Source: Isoetes taiwanensis (taxonomy: Eukaryota; Streptophyta; Lycopodiopsida; Isoetales; Isoetaceae). From it: DNA of 64,000 nt. This document shows positions 12,430 to 23,487 of the stretch, one piece after another. Location: NCBI GenBank assembly GCA_021234155.1, contig JAJEKV010000585.1:1-64000 (forward strand), in the 5' to 3' direction. Position 1 is the stretch's first letter, and each line of letters begins with the position of its first letter. The position numbers were made by a program, and so were the translations under genes. Under the pieces are notes generated by a model. It ran no database searches. It saw only the letters and a program-made list of their open reading frames with translations, and had not been told where the DNA came from.

Positions 12430-13467
12430 TGTGGCATCAATTTTCTGAGTAATGAAGAGGGCCAGCTTTGAGAGACTAGTCGGGTTTGTTGTCCCCTATT
12501 TGATTAGGCGGGGGCTAAGGTTAGGCCCCGGTGATCCCAGGAAAGTCAGAGCCATGGTTCTTTACTTTTCGGCACATGGTGACATGCCTTTGCATGTGGG
12601 TCGGAGATTCTATGTTGGAAAAGCTACAGTCTGAGAAATATACTAAAATTTACACTAGTCTTGGCTTGAAGACTATGCTTTACAAAAGGTTTGTAGCCAT
12701 GCCTTACGGAGCAAGACTAACTCAATGTATAAAAAGAATTTCATGATGCAATGTAAGCGCCAAATGTGTATGGTGCTGTTGACGGGTCCCATATCTTTTT
12801 ATGGAGGAAACCCAGGAAGAGTGACAAAGGTGATGACTATTACAGTCGACACAAAGGGCACTCATGTCTCTACCGAGGGGTATTGTCACACACAGTCATT
12901 TTATAAATATACGTGTTACAACAAGCTGGATCAGTCCATGACTCAAATCAGAGTTCAAGAAGAGTTCCATATACATCAAAATTGCATCCAAACTAATCTT
13001 GAAAGAACCAGTTGTAACCTTCAGAAAATTGAAGAAAGGTCAACCCACTGAAGACCAAATCCAGGTTAACATTCCTCCACTTTTGCTTGGTGATTCTGCC
13101 TATGTTGCCAGACCCTTCCTTTTGAAAGTTTTTCCACAGAATCATGGACCTTATGGCAAGTTTAATAAAAGGATTTGCAGGGGTAGAGTTTGTGTGGAAA
13201 ATGGGTTGGGATTGTGAAAAAAGAAATTCGAATTCTCAAACATATGCATTGCATGTTGGCAAGGCATCCAAGATTATACATGCTGCTTGTGTGCTTTGGA
13301 ACTTCTGTATTATGGAGGACATGGGATGGGACATGCAGCCTCTCGAACAAGAGCTTGATCCAGTTTATTACTATGAGACTGAAGCTATGAACAGGAGTCT
13401 AAAGAAACAAGGAGATCAGATGAGGCATGTGTTGTTTGAGAACTTGGATGGGCATGTGCTGCTGTAA
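12430..13467 (+). pseudogene. PIF/Harbinger DDE nuclease (transposase), frameshifted
   Basis: The order of conserved blocks is that of plant DDE_Tnp_4 proteins. An N-terminal helix region (KRASFERLVGFVVPYLIRRG, VRAMVLYFSAHGD) is followed by VYGAVDGSHI with the first Asp (about 12768), PPLLLGDSAYVARPFLLK with the second Asp (about 13077-13125) and RVCVENGLG with the Glu (about 13185). It ends with ILKHMHCMLARHP and a C-terminal HAACVLWNFCIMED segment, and a stop at 13465. All three catalytic acidic residues can be found, but they lie in different frames: at least four frameshifts separate them. The protein would act in the nucleus to excise the element, with the Myb-like partner needed for DNA binding. 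It is inactive as it stands unless sequencing errors are common. Confidence 0.85.
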
Positions 13468-14123
13468 TATTTGATGATTCTGTTAGCAAACTTCTTTAAT
13501 AATTTGTTCTTTCTTTCTTGTTCTCGAATATTATTGATTTCATCTTATCTGGACCTGTAATAAGTCATCAATATAAACACCACCATTCTGCTAGAAGAAC
13601 TGAATGTTGAAATAGAGATTCTATTCAAAATAAAACCGCAGTACAACTGAGTTTTTGTGCATGAGTAATGAAACACACAAATTTCTGGCTACATTTATTG
13701 GCCTGTCTTTTTAGACCCAAAAAAAAAACAGCTTAAACTTGATACATAGTCCTCAACGCCTATGATCTGCGAGAAGAACACAATCAAAAATGAAGACAAA
13801 ACATAGATAAAACATAGAAAGTGAAGATAAAGCGATATTTTATTCATTGTTAATCATCAAAACACTATACATCATTAAAAAGCTGAAGGGGTCCGTCCGG
13901 ATATAAAATTTGAAGGAGTTGCCATGAGGCTTTTCATTGCAAATATTTTTTGCTTTACAAAAGAACATATCAGAAATTAAAAAAAAAAAAAAAAACAAGG
14001 CAGGAGGATCTTCTTTTCTTCATGCACAAAGCTCGCAGTACTCGGTCACAGTCTTCACTTCATGCAAGGCCTATTTTCCCTGTATCTTTGGATGTAGACA
14101 CACTCCACAGCGGCCTTTTTGTT
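13468..14123. other. Noncoding spacer inside the Harbinger element
   Basis: Downstream region of the transposase, AT-rich with an A-run at 13979-13995. No gene seen. Confidence 0.45.
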
Positions 14124-14648
14124 TCAAAGGGGGCATGCTTCCCCAAGACAAGACCTCGGGCCGATGATCACTCCCATATCCAGAAAATTCATGACGGCCC
14201 ACTGTGATAGAGAGCAATGGATGACCTTGTGTGAAATAACTTCTACTTCCTCAACTTCGGCTACGATTGTTGGTGAAGAATCTTGAACCTCATCTGCTTG
14301 AGGAGGAGGAGGAAGAGGGGCCGAAAAAAATTCTTGAACTTGATCTGCAAGTGGGGAAGCAGAAAAAGCAGGGGCCGAAAAAATTGAGGATGAAGACTCC
14401 TCCCGAACTTCTTCCACAAAAGTTTCTGGCCATGAATCATGATCGGAGTAGTAGTTTTCCTCTGAATCTGAAGTCTCGTGGGAGACTTCAGATGAATCAA
14501 TGGGGGAAGAATACTCCTCTCTGGAGTATTCTTCCGAAGAAGAAGAAGAAGAGGAAGAGGAGGAGGTCGGAGGGCTCAAAGAACTTCGAGGACGCTTAGG
14601 TGCCATTTCATTCATGTTTGGGGGTGGAGGGGCGTTTAAATGGGGCAA
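14124..14648 (-). CDS. Ser/Glu-rich acidic protein inside Harbinger element, unknown
   Basis: An uninterrupted 174-residue frame starting with a Pro/Asn-rich stretch. It has an internal start MAPKRPRSSLSPPT, a run of ten Ser, many acidic residues (SDSEENYYSDHD, EVEEVEVI) and Pro runs. The composition predicts a disordered acidic region and I recognise no domain. It sits just downstream of, and on the same strand as, the Myb/SANT-like gene. It could be an accessory protein of the transposon or a chance frame in a low-complexity GA/CT-rich stretch; the good AAATG context and intact length favour a real but minor gene. Confidence 0.35.
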   Translation of the reverse strand: MPHLNAPPPPNMNEMAPKRPRSSLSPPTSSSSSSSSSSEEYSREEYSSPIDSSEVSHETSDSEENYYSDHDSWPETFVEEVREESSSSIFSAPAFSASPLADQVQEFFSAPLPPPPQADEVQDSSPTIVAEVEEVEVISHKVIHCSLSQWAVMNFLDMGVIIGPRSCLGEACPL

Positions 14649-14810
14649 ATTGATAAGATTGGCATTTAATGCCTTATGCTATGATATCTACATGCCTAGA
14701 TTGAAGTACCAATCATTGAATATTAAGGCAGGTTAACCAATTTGAGACGGTCTAAAGCGAAACAAAAAGAAAAGTATAACAGAATGTATGAAAGTGAACA
14801 TCATACCTTT

Positions 14811-15797
14811 ATTCTTTGTTTTTGGCTGCCAATTTGGCAATTTCGAGAAGTGTGTCCTTTGTCATCTGATATATGCTCTGGGTCATTGCGGCCATAGATT
14901 CAGCAATCTTCAAAGAATTTCTTGAAGCGAATTGTCTCAATCTAACCAACTCCATTTTCTTTGCGTGATTCTTCCTTCATGAAATCCGGTTTCTTTCTTG
15001 TTTCTCCAAAAGTGCTTGCCATTTGTGAGATTCCAACAACAATATCTTCATCAATTTGCAATCTAGACTTTCTTCTGCCAGTTGGTTTTCCACAAACTCC
15101 AGGTTGATTGCATGCTGCAGATCTAGGGCTGGAGGAATCAGACATTGTTAATGGGAGTTTGTTTGGCATTTCATGCATTCTTGGGCTACCTGAATTATCT
15201 ATGTTGACATTGACATTGGGAATGTCTTCGGTACCCTCAAAGAGGTCATCGAAAGCAGCATCAGATCCAACTGTCTCAAAGAAACTGTCAGAAAAATTAG
15301 TGTGCAAATCTGCAGCCTCAAAGGCTTCATTTCCAAATTCCCCATCATCACCAGCCCCTGGAATGGGGTTATCAGATGTCACTCCATATTTGACTTCTTC
15401 CATTCATTCATACCACTTTGCCCGACTTTGAAGGCTCGAGAACCCGTTTATTTGGAAGCCTCTTTCTCATCCTTGAATTTTGCACCATAGTTTATCCCAT
15501 TTGTTCTTCGGTTGCCTAACTTCTACTAGTCCATCAACAATTGGCTGTAATTTCACAAGAATTTCTCTCTTTGTGAATTAGAAGATTGGTACGCCATTAG
15601 TAACAGTTTCATATCATTGAGAAGATTCAAAAGGTGGAAACACCACGATCATCCATTGATTTGGAGCCTTCCTATTCTTTGTGTCAATTTGCTTGGGATT
15701 TTCTTTTTCTTGAACAACAAGAGCCATTGAATTATCGGGCTGAGAAGAATCACTCAAGTACTGGGAGGGGCTTGAATCTCGCTGAGAACTCGCTTGC
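14811..15797 (-). pseudogene. Myb/SANT-like DNA-binding protein of PIF/Harbinger
   Basis: The N-terminal part (from about 15797) has MALVVQEKENPKQID, then KAPNQW and, after a frame change, a PKNKWDKLW segment. These fit the trihelix/Myb-SANT fold in which NxxKNKWDxLK closes the domain. An acidic middle (15403-15050: DDLFEGTEDIPNVNVN) and a basic GRRKSRLQIDEDIV stretch follow. The last part, MELVRLRQFASRN to KLAAKNKE, is a helical tail ending at a TAA at 14811-14813. In this superfamily the second protein binds the subterminal DNA and brings the nuclease to the nucleus. Frameshifts at about 14955, 15480 and 15610 break it. It is convergent with the nuclease gene, as in many Harbinger elements. 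Confidence 0.6.
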
Positions 15798-16424
15798 ATC
15801 TCCTTTCCTTTGGCTCTTTTCTTTTGTTACAATTGGCTGAAATTGCCTCCAAATCCACATTCATGAAATCTGCCCTGTCATCTTTCGTGTCTTCCTTAGA
15901 GCCATTTTCTCAACGCGAGGAGGCACAAAGGGTTTGCTGCTTGATGGCAGGCTGATCTAGTTGCCTTAGACATTGGAGTCTATAGAAATGAAGCTAATCA
16001 AACAAGGAACAATATCTAGGGCTAGAATTTGATATGAGAACAATGAAAGATCAATTCAAATGAATTATCAAGGATTGAGAGGGTCGAGAAATACCTCTAG
16101 GCCGAAATCGATGTATGGATGGAAGAATTAGGGGGGAATTCAAGCAATTCGCGGCATTGAAGACCAAGAAACAGGGGAAAATGGCGCCCCAGAATTTTGA
16201 TGAGGGAAAGTTTTCAGTCATGAAATTCAGGCGACATAATTTTAGGGGGTTGTTAAGTTAGTGGATAATGGAAACGCCCCTAACGGCTGTTAGGGGCGAA
16301 TCATCTCTCAAGGTGAGAGTTGAGTTTTCCCACTCTCACCCATTTCTCATTATCTCTCACCTCTCGTATTCTCTCGTATTCTCTCTCACCTTCTCTAAGT
16401 CAGCATGTGGCCAAGGCATCTCTC

Positions 16425-16463
16425 CCTCCCTCCCTCCGTCCCTCCCCCCCCCCCCCCCCCCTC
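16425..16463. repeat. (CTCC)n and poly-C tract
   Basis: CCCTCCCTCC repeats passing into a run of about 19 C, next to the right end of the Harbinger element. Confidence 0.9.
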
Positions 16464-16984
16464 CCTTAGGGGATCTTCTACACTTTCTCTTTAGGGGATT
16501 TTTGAGCACATTCTCTCTCTAGGGTACGGGAAGGCAAGCTCAAAAGCAGCAATAAGCCCAAAAGAAAAAGAACGCGCAGGAAGTATTTTATATCTCAAGG
16601 GCAATGGGCAATACCACAAATGGTGGATAATGTGGTATTAACCCAATTAGTGCCTTTCAGGAAAGTTCAACACAAGAGGCAAGCACCATATGGGCCACAG
16701 AGTGTAGAGGGCTATCTTCGCTAGCCAAAGTGCAGGAAGTTTGTGTTCCCATTCTTTGCCGGATACAAACCAGGCACAATTATGGGATCATCACGAGCTT
16801 TGAATCTGCGCATTGTCGATGTCACGGAGTGGGAGGATTGTTCAAAAATGGAGGTGGTCACATATTTCTTATCAGATGTCATGCATATACAGGCTAAGGG
16901 TATTATATCTACTGCTAGAGTGGGAGCAAGTAGTCAAATCGCACTCGACATCTTCTAGGCCTTAAAAGATGTTGATGTCAAAGT

Positions 16985-17210
16985 GCAATGCGTGCATGCA
17001 TGCATGCATGCATGCATGCATGCGTCATGCATACAATACGCTTTTGCAATGCCTTTTGCGCCGCCGCTTTGCCCTGCCCGCCCCGCCCGCCCGTTGGCCC
17101 TGCCCTGCCGCCTGCTGCCTGCCCTTTTGCCCCTTGCCAGCCAAATTCATTCTAGACCCGCCTTGCGCCATGCCCGCCCGCCCGTCCGTCCGTCCGTCAG
17201 TCATCTTGAG
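16985..17210. repeat. (GCAT)n, then GC-rich CCGCCCG/CCGT repeats
   Basis: A perfect GCAT run at about 16992-17022 is followed by about 180 bases far richer in GC than the surroundings, made of CTGCCCG, CGCCCGCC and CGTC steps and ending in CCGTCCGTCCGTC. The open frames here translate as Pro/Ala/Arg and reflect composition only. The preceding 500 bases (16466-16980) show no recognised gene. Confidence 0.8.
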
Positions 17211-17535
17211 TTCATTTTAGTAATTAATGATGGAGCTCTCACCCCCTTAACCAACATACAGTTCTATAGCATATGACAAATTAACTAACGTATAAACAAT
17301 TGTTTAACTAATCCATATTATAAGCAGTTACTAATATGCACTACATTTATATCCCTGAACCTCATGGAAGCAAATAGGTTGGCATGATGTCCCTGAATTT
17401 TACCCTGAATTTTATAGTAATAAGCAACATATTCACTATATCAAGCAATGAAAAAGTCAGAACCTCCAGCAAAAAACTCAAAGGAATGACCTCAAAGCCA
17501 TAAAAACCATATCTTAAAACCCTGCAATATGCTAA

Positions 17536-17884
17536 CCATTACATCCTATAGTTCTAATTAAATCCTCCATGGATACCCCCTTGGTTTGGGTGTATATTTA
17601 CATGGGGGGTATCTTCAAGCATCGGGAGTTGTTGGATGGGCATATTGACAAGTTAATATTTCAATTTGGATCGTAGATAGCGACCCTCGTTTGTGGGGTA
17701 TGCTTGTATAAGTTTTGGTGTATCATACAAAATACAGTTTGAATGCAACGTACATAGTGATGTTGATTTTATACATGTATTATACAATATATATGGGAGC
17801 AGGAAAGGGGCTCTCATTTCCCTACAACACCCAAACCAAAAGGAGTTTCATGGGGATTTAATTAAAATTGTAGGATGCAATGAT
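17536..17884. mobile_element. MITE A, long terminal inverted repeats, about 350 bp
   Basis: The left arm (TTACATCCTATAG, TAATTAAATCC, CCTTGGTTTGGGTG) matches the reverse complement of the right arm (CACCCAAACCAAAAGG, GGATTTAATTAAAA, TAGGATGCAA). The interior (CGTTTGTGGGGTATGCTTG, TTTTATACATGT) matches, in reverse, the interior of the element at 32719-33160, so both belong to one family. No coding capacity. Target duplication not recognised. Confidence 0.7.
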
Positions 17885-18298
17885 TTAATTTGGCCCCTAT
17901 GGGCCTTGTTGAAATGGACTAAGTAAGTACACAACATGTATAATAATATCATTATCTCTAATATATAGTTATAATAGGGTGGATTCTAGAATGTTCTATA
18001 ATTGGACATTAAAATTTAGATATTTCAATGGTGCGTTTAGTATAATGGAAGCTACTAGACTATTCTATGTTTAGAATTGATTACGTGTGAGCACCAAAAT
18101 ATTTTCAAGGCGTCGGTGTTTTTGGAAGGTCCCGGTTCTTTCGAGAGGCCACAAATTCTCTCGAAGGGATCTAGAGTTTTCTTTGTTTTTATATAAAGAG
18201 GAGCGGCGAGGCATTTGTTCAATCAAAGTTGGAGTTGGCGTTAGTTATATTTGGGCCGAATTATAAGAAGCAAAGGTTATTCTAGAAAGGGCTTCGAC

Positions 18299-18310
18299 AA
18301 GAGTGGAAGG
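18299..18310 (+). repeat. Target-site duplication, left copy
   Basis: AAGAGTGGAAGG just before the LINE, repeated at 20115-20126 just after its A-tail. Confidence 0.9.
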
Positions 18311-19911
18311 TATGCAGATGATACCTTTCTATTTTTGAAAGCAGATGCTGATAATCTCCAAAATGCAAAGCTTACGCTTGACACATTTTCCTTAGCCTCA
18401 CGGAGTTTTGGTCGGTTGGCAAAAGTGTTACGCTTTGTGGACTCTAGATGATGAAGTCCCACCATGTGTTCTTGCTTACCCACGGAAGGTGTTGCCTCAT
18501 GGGAAGGCAACCAAGCTTCTTGGTATCCGATGGGTATTCATGTTTCAACCGATGCTTGGGATGTTATAATCGAGGGGTTGTGGAGGCACCTTTTTGGTGG
18601 GATCTGGCTAAGCTATCTATGCACGGAAGGGTAGCAGATTGCTAAGCATGTCTTAAGCAACACACATGTCTATATGGGTTACGCCATTCTTGCTTCCCAC
18701 TCAAAGTTTGAGGAGATTGTGGGTGTTGTTAGAAACTTTATCCTGGGGTGGAAATGAAGCAGGGGTAGTGGTGAAGGTTGCATGGTCTAAGTGTATAAAA
18801 CCTAAGTCTCTTTGGAGGTTTGGGCATGATGATTTCCATTTGCAGAGTAAGGTTATGATCTCAAAATTCATTTGGCGGCTTCTAAGTAGGTAAGGATGAT
18901 TCTCTGGGTTCGGCTTATTGCTGAGGGCTCTTACCTCTTGTATCCCTTTTTAGTAAAGTCACACTCAAACACTGTTCTTCCATGGAGTTTATTTTATGAG
19001 TTGCGGCCTTATCATAATGCTTCTCCATTCTTAAAAGGGATTGTTAGATTCTGGCACACAGTCAAAACTTTATTCCACATCGGTCCAACTGCCAGGGTAT
19101 GTACGATTGGCCGCACCTTGTTGGTGGATCCCTCACGGTAGACAATCAACCACTTTGCTTTCTGATGCACCCATTGACTCAAAGGCGTTGGAAAAGTCTT
19201 TGGAATCTTAACTATTGTAGCATGGTATGACTCGGGCCGATTCTTGACATGGGAGGCTTTTTCGCTTAAAGTTTCTATTGAGGCGATGGGATAGAGTTCT
19301 TTGGCAAAAAGTTGCTGATTTTCTCTGACCTATTCGCCACACCAAGAAGATATTTTGGTATGGGTTTGTCATGAAGAAATTAAGGAGTGCAAACTTGTGA
19401 ACTCTATGTATCGATTGTTGCTTGATCTTTGATATTCTTCCTCGATCTAATAAGTGGTCTCTTCAACTTCCTCCTCCTCAATAGCGGAAGGTGTGATCTT
19501 GGGCATGGGACAAGCTACTTCATCCTAAAGTGGCAGTTCTTTGGTGGCAGATTCTTCATAGGTGTCTCAGGGTTAATGTGCTTGTCCATAAGTTTAACCC
19601 TAGAATATCAAATCGGTGTCGGTATGCAAGCGTGGATCACGAGACCATTGAGCATTGCTTTCTCATGTGTGAACAACCTTAGGCGGGTATGGGATTGGTT
19701 GTTTTCCCTTTTTCGAGGTTTCACTAACAAGTCAACAACTGCTTTTGGCAATTTACCCAAGTGCACGGACGAGTTGCAAGGCCGGGCTTTTCATCTAGCG
19801 GCCCAGGATGGTTGCTTTGGACTATCTGGAAAAAGGCGAAGATTGGTAATCTTCAAAGGTGCGGATGTGGCGGATAATCGTGTTCTCAAGAAGCTCAAGG
19901 TTACATTGTAA
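18311..19911 (+). pseudogene. LINE reverse transcriptase C-terminal remnant
   Basis: Read as pieces in several frames: the YADD palm motif at the very first codons, then the thumb and connection region (18450-18900) and the zinc-binding RT-associated domain (about 19480-19700). Only the last third of ORF2 is present and it has at least five frame changes, so no protein can be made. It overlaps the mobile-element entry by design. Confidence 0.8.
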
Positions 19912-20116
19912 AGTCATATCATTGTTCTTCACTTGCCCTCGCAAAGGCAATTGATTTTGAGGAGTTTTTGGATGTGCACTCTTATGCTTAGGCGGGGTTG
20001 CTTCACTCGGTGGGTCTCCGCTTATCCGCTGAGATTTTATTCCTGTCTCTGCATTTATACTTGTATTTGACTCTTTGATTGAATAAAGTCTGACGTCCTT
20101 CAACAAAAAAAAAAAA
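18311..20116 (+). mobile_element. 5'-truncated LINE (L1-type), with A-tail
   Basis: The element begins TATGCAGATGATACC, which encodes YADDTFLFLK, the catalytic core of the reverse transcriptase. Everything upstream (endonuclease and RT fingers) is missing. Downstream frames give the usual plant L1 thumb and tail: AKLSMHGRV, VVKVAWSKCIKPKSL, VMISKFIWRLL, and near 19490-19680 a zinc-binding RT tail (LHPKVAVLWWQIL and HETIEHCFLMCEQ, with Cys/His spacing). The 3' UTR ends GAATAAAGTCTGACGTCC and about 12 A. Several frameshifts show it is dead. The clean 12-bp target duplication on both sides proves target-primed insertion with 5' truncation. Confidence 0.92.
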
Positions 20117-20126
20117 GAGTGGAAGG
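20115..20126 (+). repeat. Target-site duplication, right copy
   Basis: AAGAGTGGAAGG after the A-tail; the first two A are shared with the tail, so the certain part is GAGTGGAAGG. Confidence 0.9.
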
Positions 20127-20156
20127 AATGGAAGCTACAAGCTTTAAGCTTTGCTA

Positions 20157-20277
20157 GTAACATATTATTATAAAGCACGCAAAGTGGTCGAATTTAGGCC
20201 ATAGATTTTCATTTTTCTATAACATATTATAAAGCACGCAAAGTGATCGAATTTAGGCCATAGGTTTTAAAGTGTTA
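20157..20277. repeat. Tandem duplication, unit about 60 bp
   Basis: TAACATATTATAAAGCACG, AAAGTGRTCG and AATTTAGGCCATAG recur twice with an offset of about 59 bases and few differences. Confidence 0.85.
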
Positions 20278-20744
20278 AAAAATTGCTTGTTATTTACGCA
20301 AGCAATCTTACTAGTGAATTTATTAATGATGTCTAATTGCTATGTCACCTCATCACGTACATTAAATGCAATTAATATAAGTGGCTAAACCTAGGCCATT
20401 ATATAACATATAAGGTGGCGCCACCTCAAGGTGGCATTTAATAACATTAACTTATAGCCGAGATCAAACCTCTAAATCCTAAATCAAAGGCCCCAAATAA
20501 GGGTGGCACCATCTGGGCCGTCAATCTCGCACGTTCGACGGTCAAGGCGACGACACCTCAATCTCTACTAACAAGGGGGCTGCTTGGGGTGTTTTGAGGT
20601 GGCACCTCTCGGCCGTCGATCTTAGATCTGGACGGCTCACGCGGCGCCACCCAGATCTCTACCAACAAGGGGGCACCTTATATAATTGTATATATATATA
20701 TACAAGTAGTTTGTTATATTCGAAGAATGTGCAGTTCGAATATA
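20278..20744. other. GC-richer repeat segment, no gene
   Basis: It contains GGTGGCRCCACCT-type short inverted repeats and two related GGGGGC boxes after ACYAACAAG, then TATATATATATACAAG. Similar words occur at 25.6-26.0 kb, which suggests a dispersed repeat family without coding capacity. Confidence 0.4.
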
Positions 20745-21165
20745 ACAAAGATTTTTCGAGATTTTATGCGGATTTTTCAAGATTCTCCAAGATCCTATGA
20801 AGGTTCCCTTAGATTATTCAAGATTCCATCAAGATTCCCCTAGATTTCCAAAGATTATACCAAGATTCCTCTAGATTCCCCAGGATTTTATGTAGATCTC
20901 TTTAATTCCCTTAGATTCCCATGAATTCCCAAAGATTCTCCTAGATTTTCTATGATTCCATCAAGATTCCCCTGGATCCCGAAGGATTTTATGAGGATTC
21001 CCCTAAATTCGCTAACATCCTACGAGGATCCCCTAGAATATCCAAGATTCTATTATATTCTCAAAGATTTTATGAAACTTCCTTTTATATTGTCATCGAT
21101 TCCCAAAGATTCTCTCAAAAATCTTATAGATTCCACAAGATTCTAGGTAGATTCTCTGCCCATAT
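20745..21165 (+). repeat. Degenerate minisatellite, AGATTCC(C) motif
   Basis: About forty steps of 10-12 bases of the form AGATTCCCCTAGATT or AAGATTCTATG. It is the reverse complement of the motif that builds the larger array at 37530-38960. Confidence 0.85.
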
Positions 21166-23030
21166 TCAACTTTTTTTATCTAATTTTATGCATATTTTTA
21201 TACGTTATAGCATGTTTCATGCAACTATGCCTATACTTGCGTATCCTCTTAAAGTATTCATTGATGTTACCTTGGATCCCATGAGTATCTAGTTCTAGCT
21301 TACAAAAAATCTAAAGTTAATGCTAACTAGGAAATGCAATGTTTAGCACTGAATACCCCAAGATTCCCCTACATCTTGTATTTCCTAAGGGGTGGCTTCA
21401 ATTTTTTTAAATAAAGGTATTGATGCATCTTGTGACCAAAGACTTATAAGTGTTCAAAACAAAAAAACGACCAAAAAATGGCATTTATTACGATCAATAT
21501 ACATGGCTAAACTTGGGCCATTGATGCAACACATTTATAAACGTTCACCTAAATTTTAAGTTCTATAAAGATTCTCCAGATTATCTAAATCTCTATAAAG
21601 ACTCATCTAGATTCCTAGTATTCTATTAGCCCATCTACGTGTATAGATTGTTTTAACGCATAATTAACAATGTAGCACACGTTTCAGAGATCTATAGGAT
21701 ACATGTTCCTAAGATTGTCATGTGTGCCCAAGTTTGACCATTTGGAGTAGTTCCTTGCAACGTCTCAAGAATATTGAACCAAATGGCACTGCTAAATGGT
21801 TTTTTCATCTATAATCCAATTGATATTCTATTTCAAGATTTTCAAGACGATGAAAGAAGATGTTATCATGGGAAAGGGAAAAGGAAGGAATATTTTCTAG
21901 CAAGTCATTGGTATACTGGTGAAAGACATTATTACAACGTATCCCATTTCATATTGATTTCCATTTCATATTGATTCCCATAAATGTAGGCATAGAAAAG
22001 GCCACAAATTGTATAAAAAAGTACTTACAACTTTGATAATTAGTTCTCCCAAGTGCTGGTAAATAGTTCTCAAAATGTCATAAAATGTTGACTATTGGCA
22101 TATTTGCAAACTATTGGACACATGTTAGCAAAGTTTGCAAGTGTTCAAAGTATTTGCAAGTGTTCAAAGTGAATATACATTGGTCCACATTCTAGCAAAA
22201 TCATCCAACACAAGCAAACAAGGGGACAAATCCAGGGCATTGAAAAGCCTAGTGGATTGAATCAACCATCAACCCTATAATGAAAACAATAGGATAAGCA
22301 TTGCGAGCTCTCAAGAATATTTGTATCCACATGCAAGTCACAAAGATGGTTGTAAAGCTTTCCACACATTCATGAACCCTATGACACATCAATTTCATTC
22401 TTTACCCCACCATATTCAAAGCATCTACAAAACCTACTCCAAATCATCTAAACACTATAGAGAAGATGCATGACTAAAGGCCTTGCTCCTCAAATTGACA
22501 TTATTCTTGGTATTGGATAGTGCTTCTTATTGTAAAGCCCAACAAAGCATTAATGTTTACTTATTTCTTTTCTTTTATTTCCAGTTTCAGTGGATGCTCC
22601 AAAGTTTTCAACATCCATAAAACAAATTTGTGCCCATCGTTGTCCGTGCATAGATGTGTGTCAGTATCTTAATAACATTGTAGGTTTTTTAGGAACCAAT
22701 TCAAGCCACTCTTTGTTTCTGCTAAAAAAGAAACACATAATTAGAAGCCTTCTTTGTATACATGAATAAACACCATTTATTTTCCTAACACAGGAAGGCG
22801 CATGGTTTATACATAGATAAATCCGCAAGGCTTATTTAGATGTGTAAAACATCGGCAATATAGTTACATTGCGACATAAAAAATATGATAAAACAATCAA
22901 ATTTAATATCATGGCAATTCATGACATCCATTTGAAGCTGCCAAATAACGCATTTGCATCTTCTAACCTTCTGCAACTATCGTGAATTCTAGATTGCAGA
23001 ATGGTTCCAAAAGTAATGCAAACATCACAC
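21166..23030. other. No gene recognised
   Basis: AT-rich sequence with a few more AGATTC-like words (about 21560-21640) and a small duplication of AAGTGTTCAAAGT at about 22138-22170. No exon with supported splice sites seen. Confidence 0.4.
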
Positions 23031-23147
23031 CTTGAATAAAACATCTCGGGGCAGTTCCTTGTTCAAGTAATCACGCCATACTTATTGCCTTGAATAAAAC
23101 ATCCTTGAGCAGTTCCTTATTCAGGTAGTCATGACATAACTCTTAAC
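23031..23147. repeat. Tandem duplication, unit 58 bp
   Basis: CTTGAATAAAACATC and GCAGTTCCTT recur at an offset of 58 bases with about 80 percent identity. Confidence 0.85.
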
Positions 23148-23487
23148 TATCAAAGTTGGTCACTGCTGATTGTTGAAAGGAAATTACATAGCTACAGTGC
23201 ACTACATTGTCATAAGAATATCCTTTATGATTGTGTCATTGCAGTCCACATGTTAAAGTTATTTACCACGTAACCGAACTTGAGTACCTGGTAAAACCAC
23301 TTAGAAAATTAGGTGGCAAACAAAGCTAAGAAAATACTGTAAACAAAGCAAATTTAACATTATCATAATCTTACTTACCTGACTCTAGTTCAAAAAATTC
23401 AGAAGGATATTGTCCTTCTCAAATCGTTCAACAAATTACTAGTTTCCTCTGTAGACAAAGAAATGACATAAACATCCAGCACTGCAC

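Larger units (their letters stand above)
11809..16414. mobile_element. PIF/Harbinger-type DNA transposon, about 4.6 kb
   Basis: TTGGCCACATGCT at 11809-11821 recurs inverted as AGCATGTGGCCAA at 16402-16414, 13 of 13 bases. Subterminal palindromes on both sides share the core CTAACGGC...TTAGG (about 11914 and 16275). Between them are a DDE nuclease gene on the plus strand and a Myb/SANT-like gene on the minus strand, the two-gene set of autonomous PIF/Harbinger elements. Both outer flanks are CT-rich on the same strand ((CT)n left, CTCC/poly-C right), so it probably landed in a pyrimidine tract. A 3-bp TWA duplication, usual for this family, could not be recognised, so the outer ends are approximate. 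Confidence 0.65.

Noticed and set aside
16983-17276. Pro/Ala/Arg-rich frames
   Set aside because: GC-rich simple repeats open all frames.
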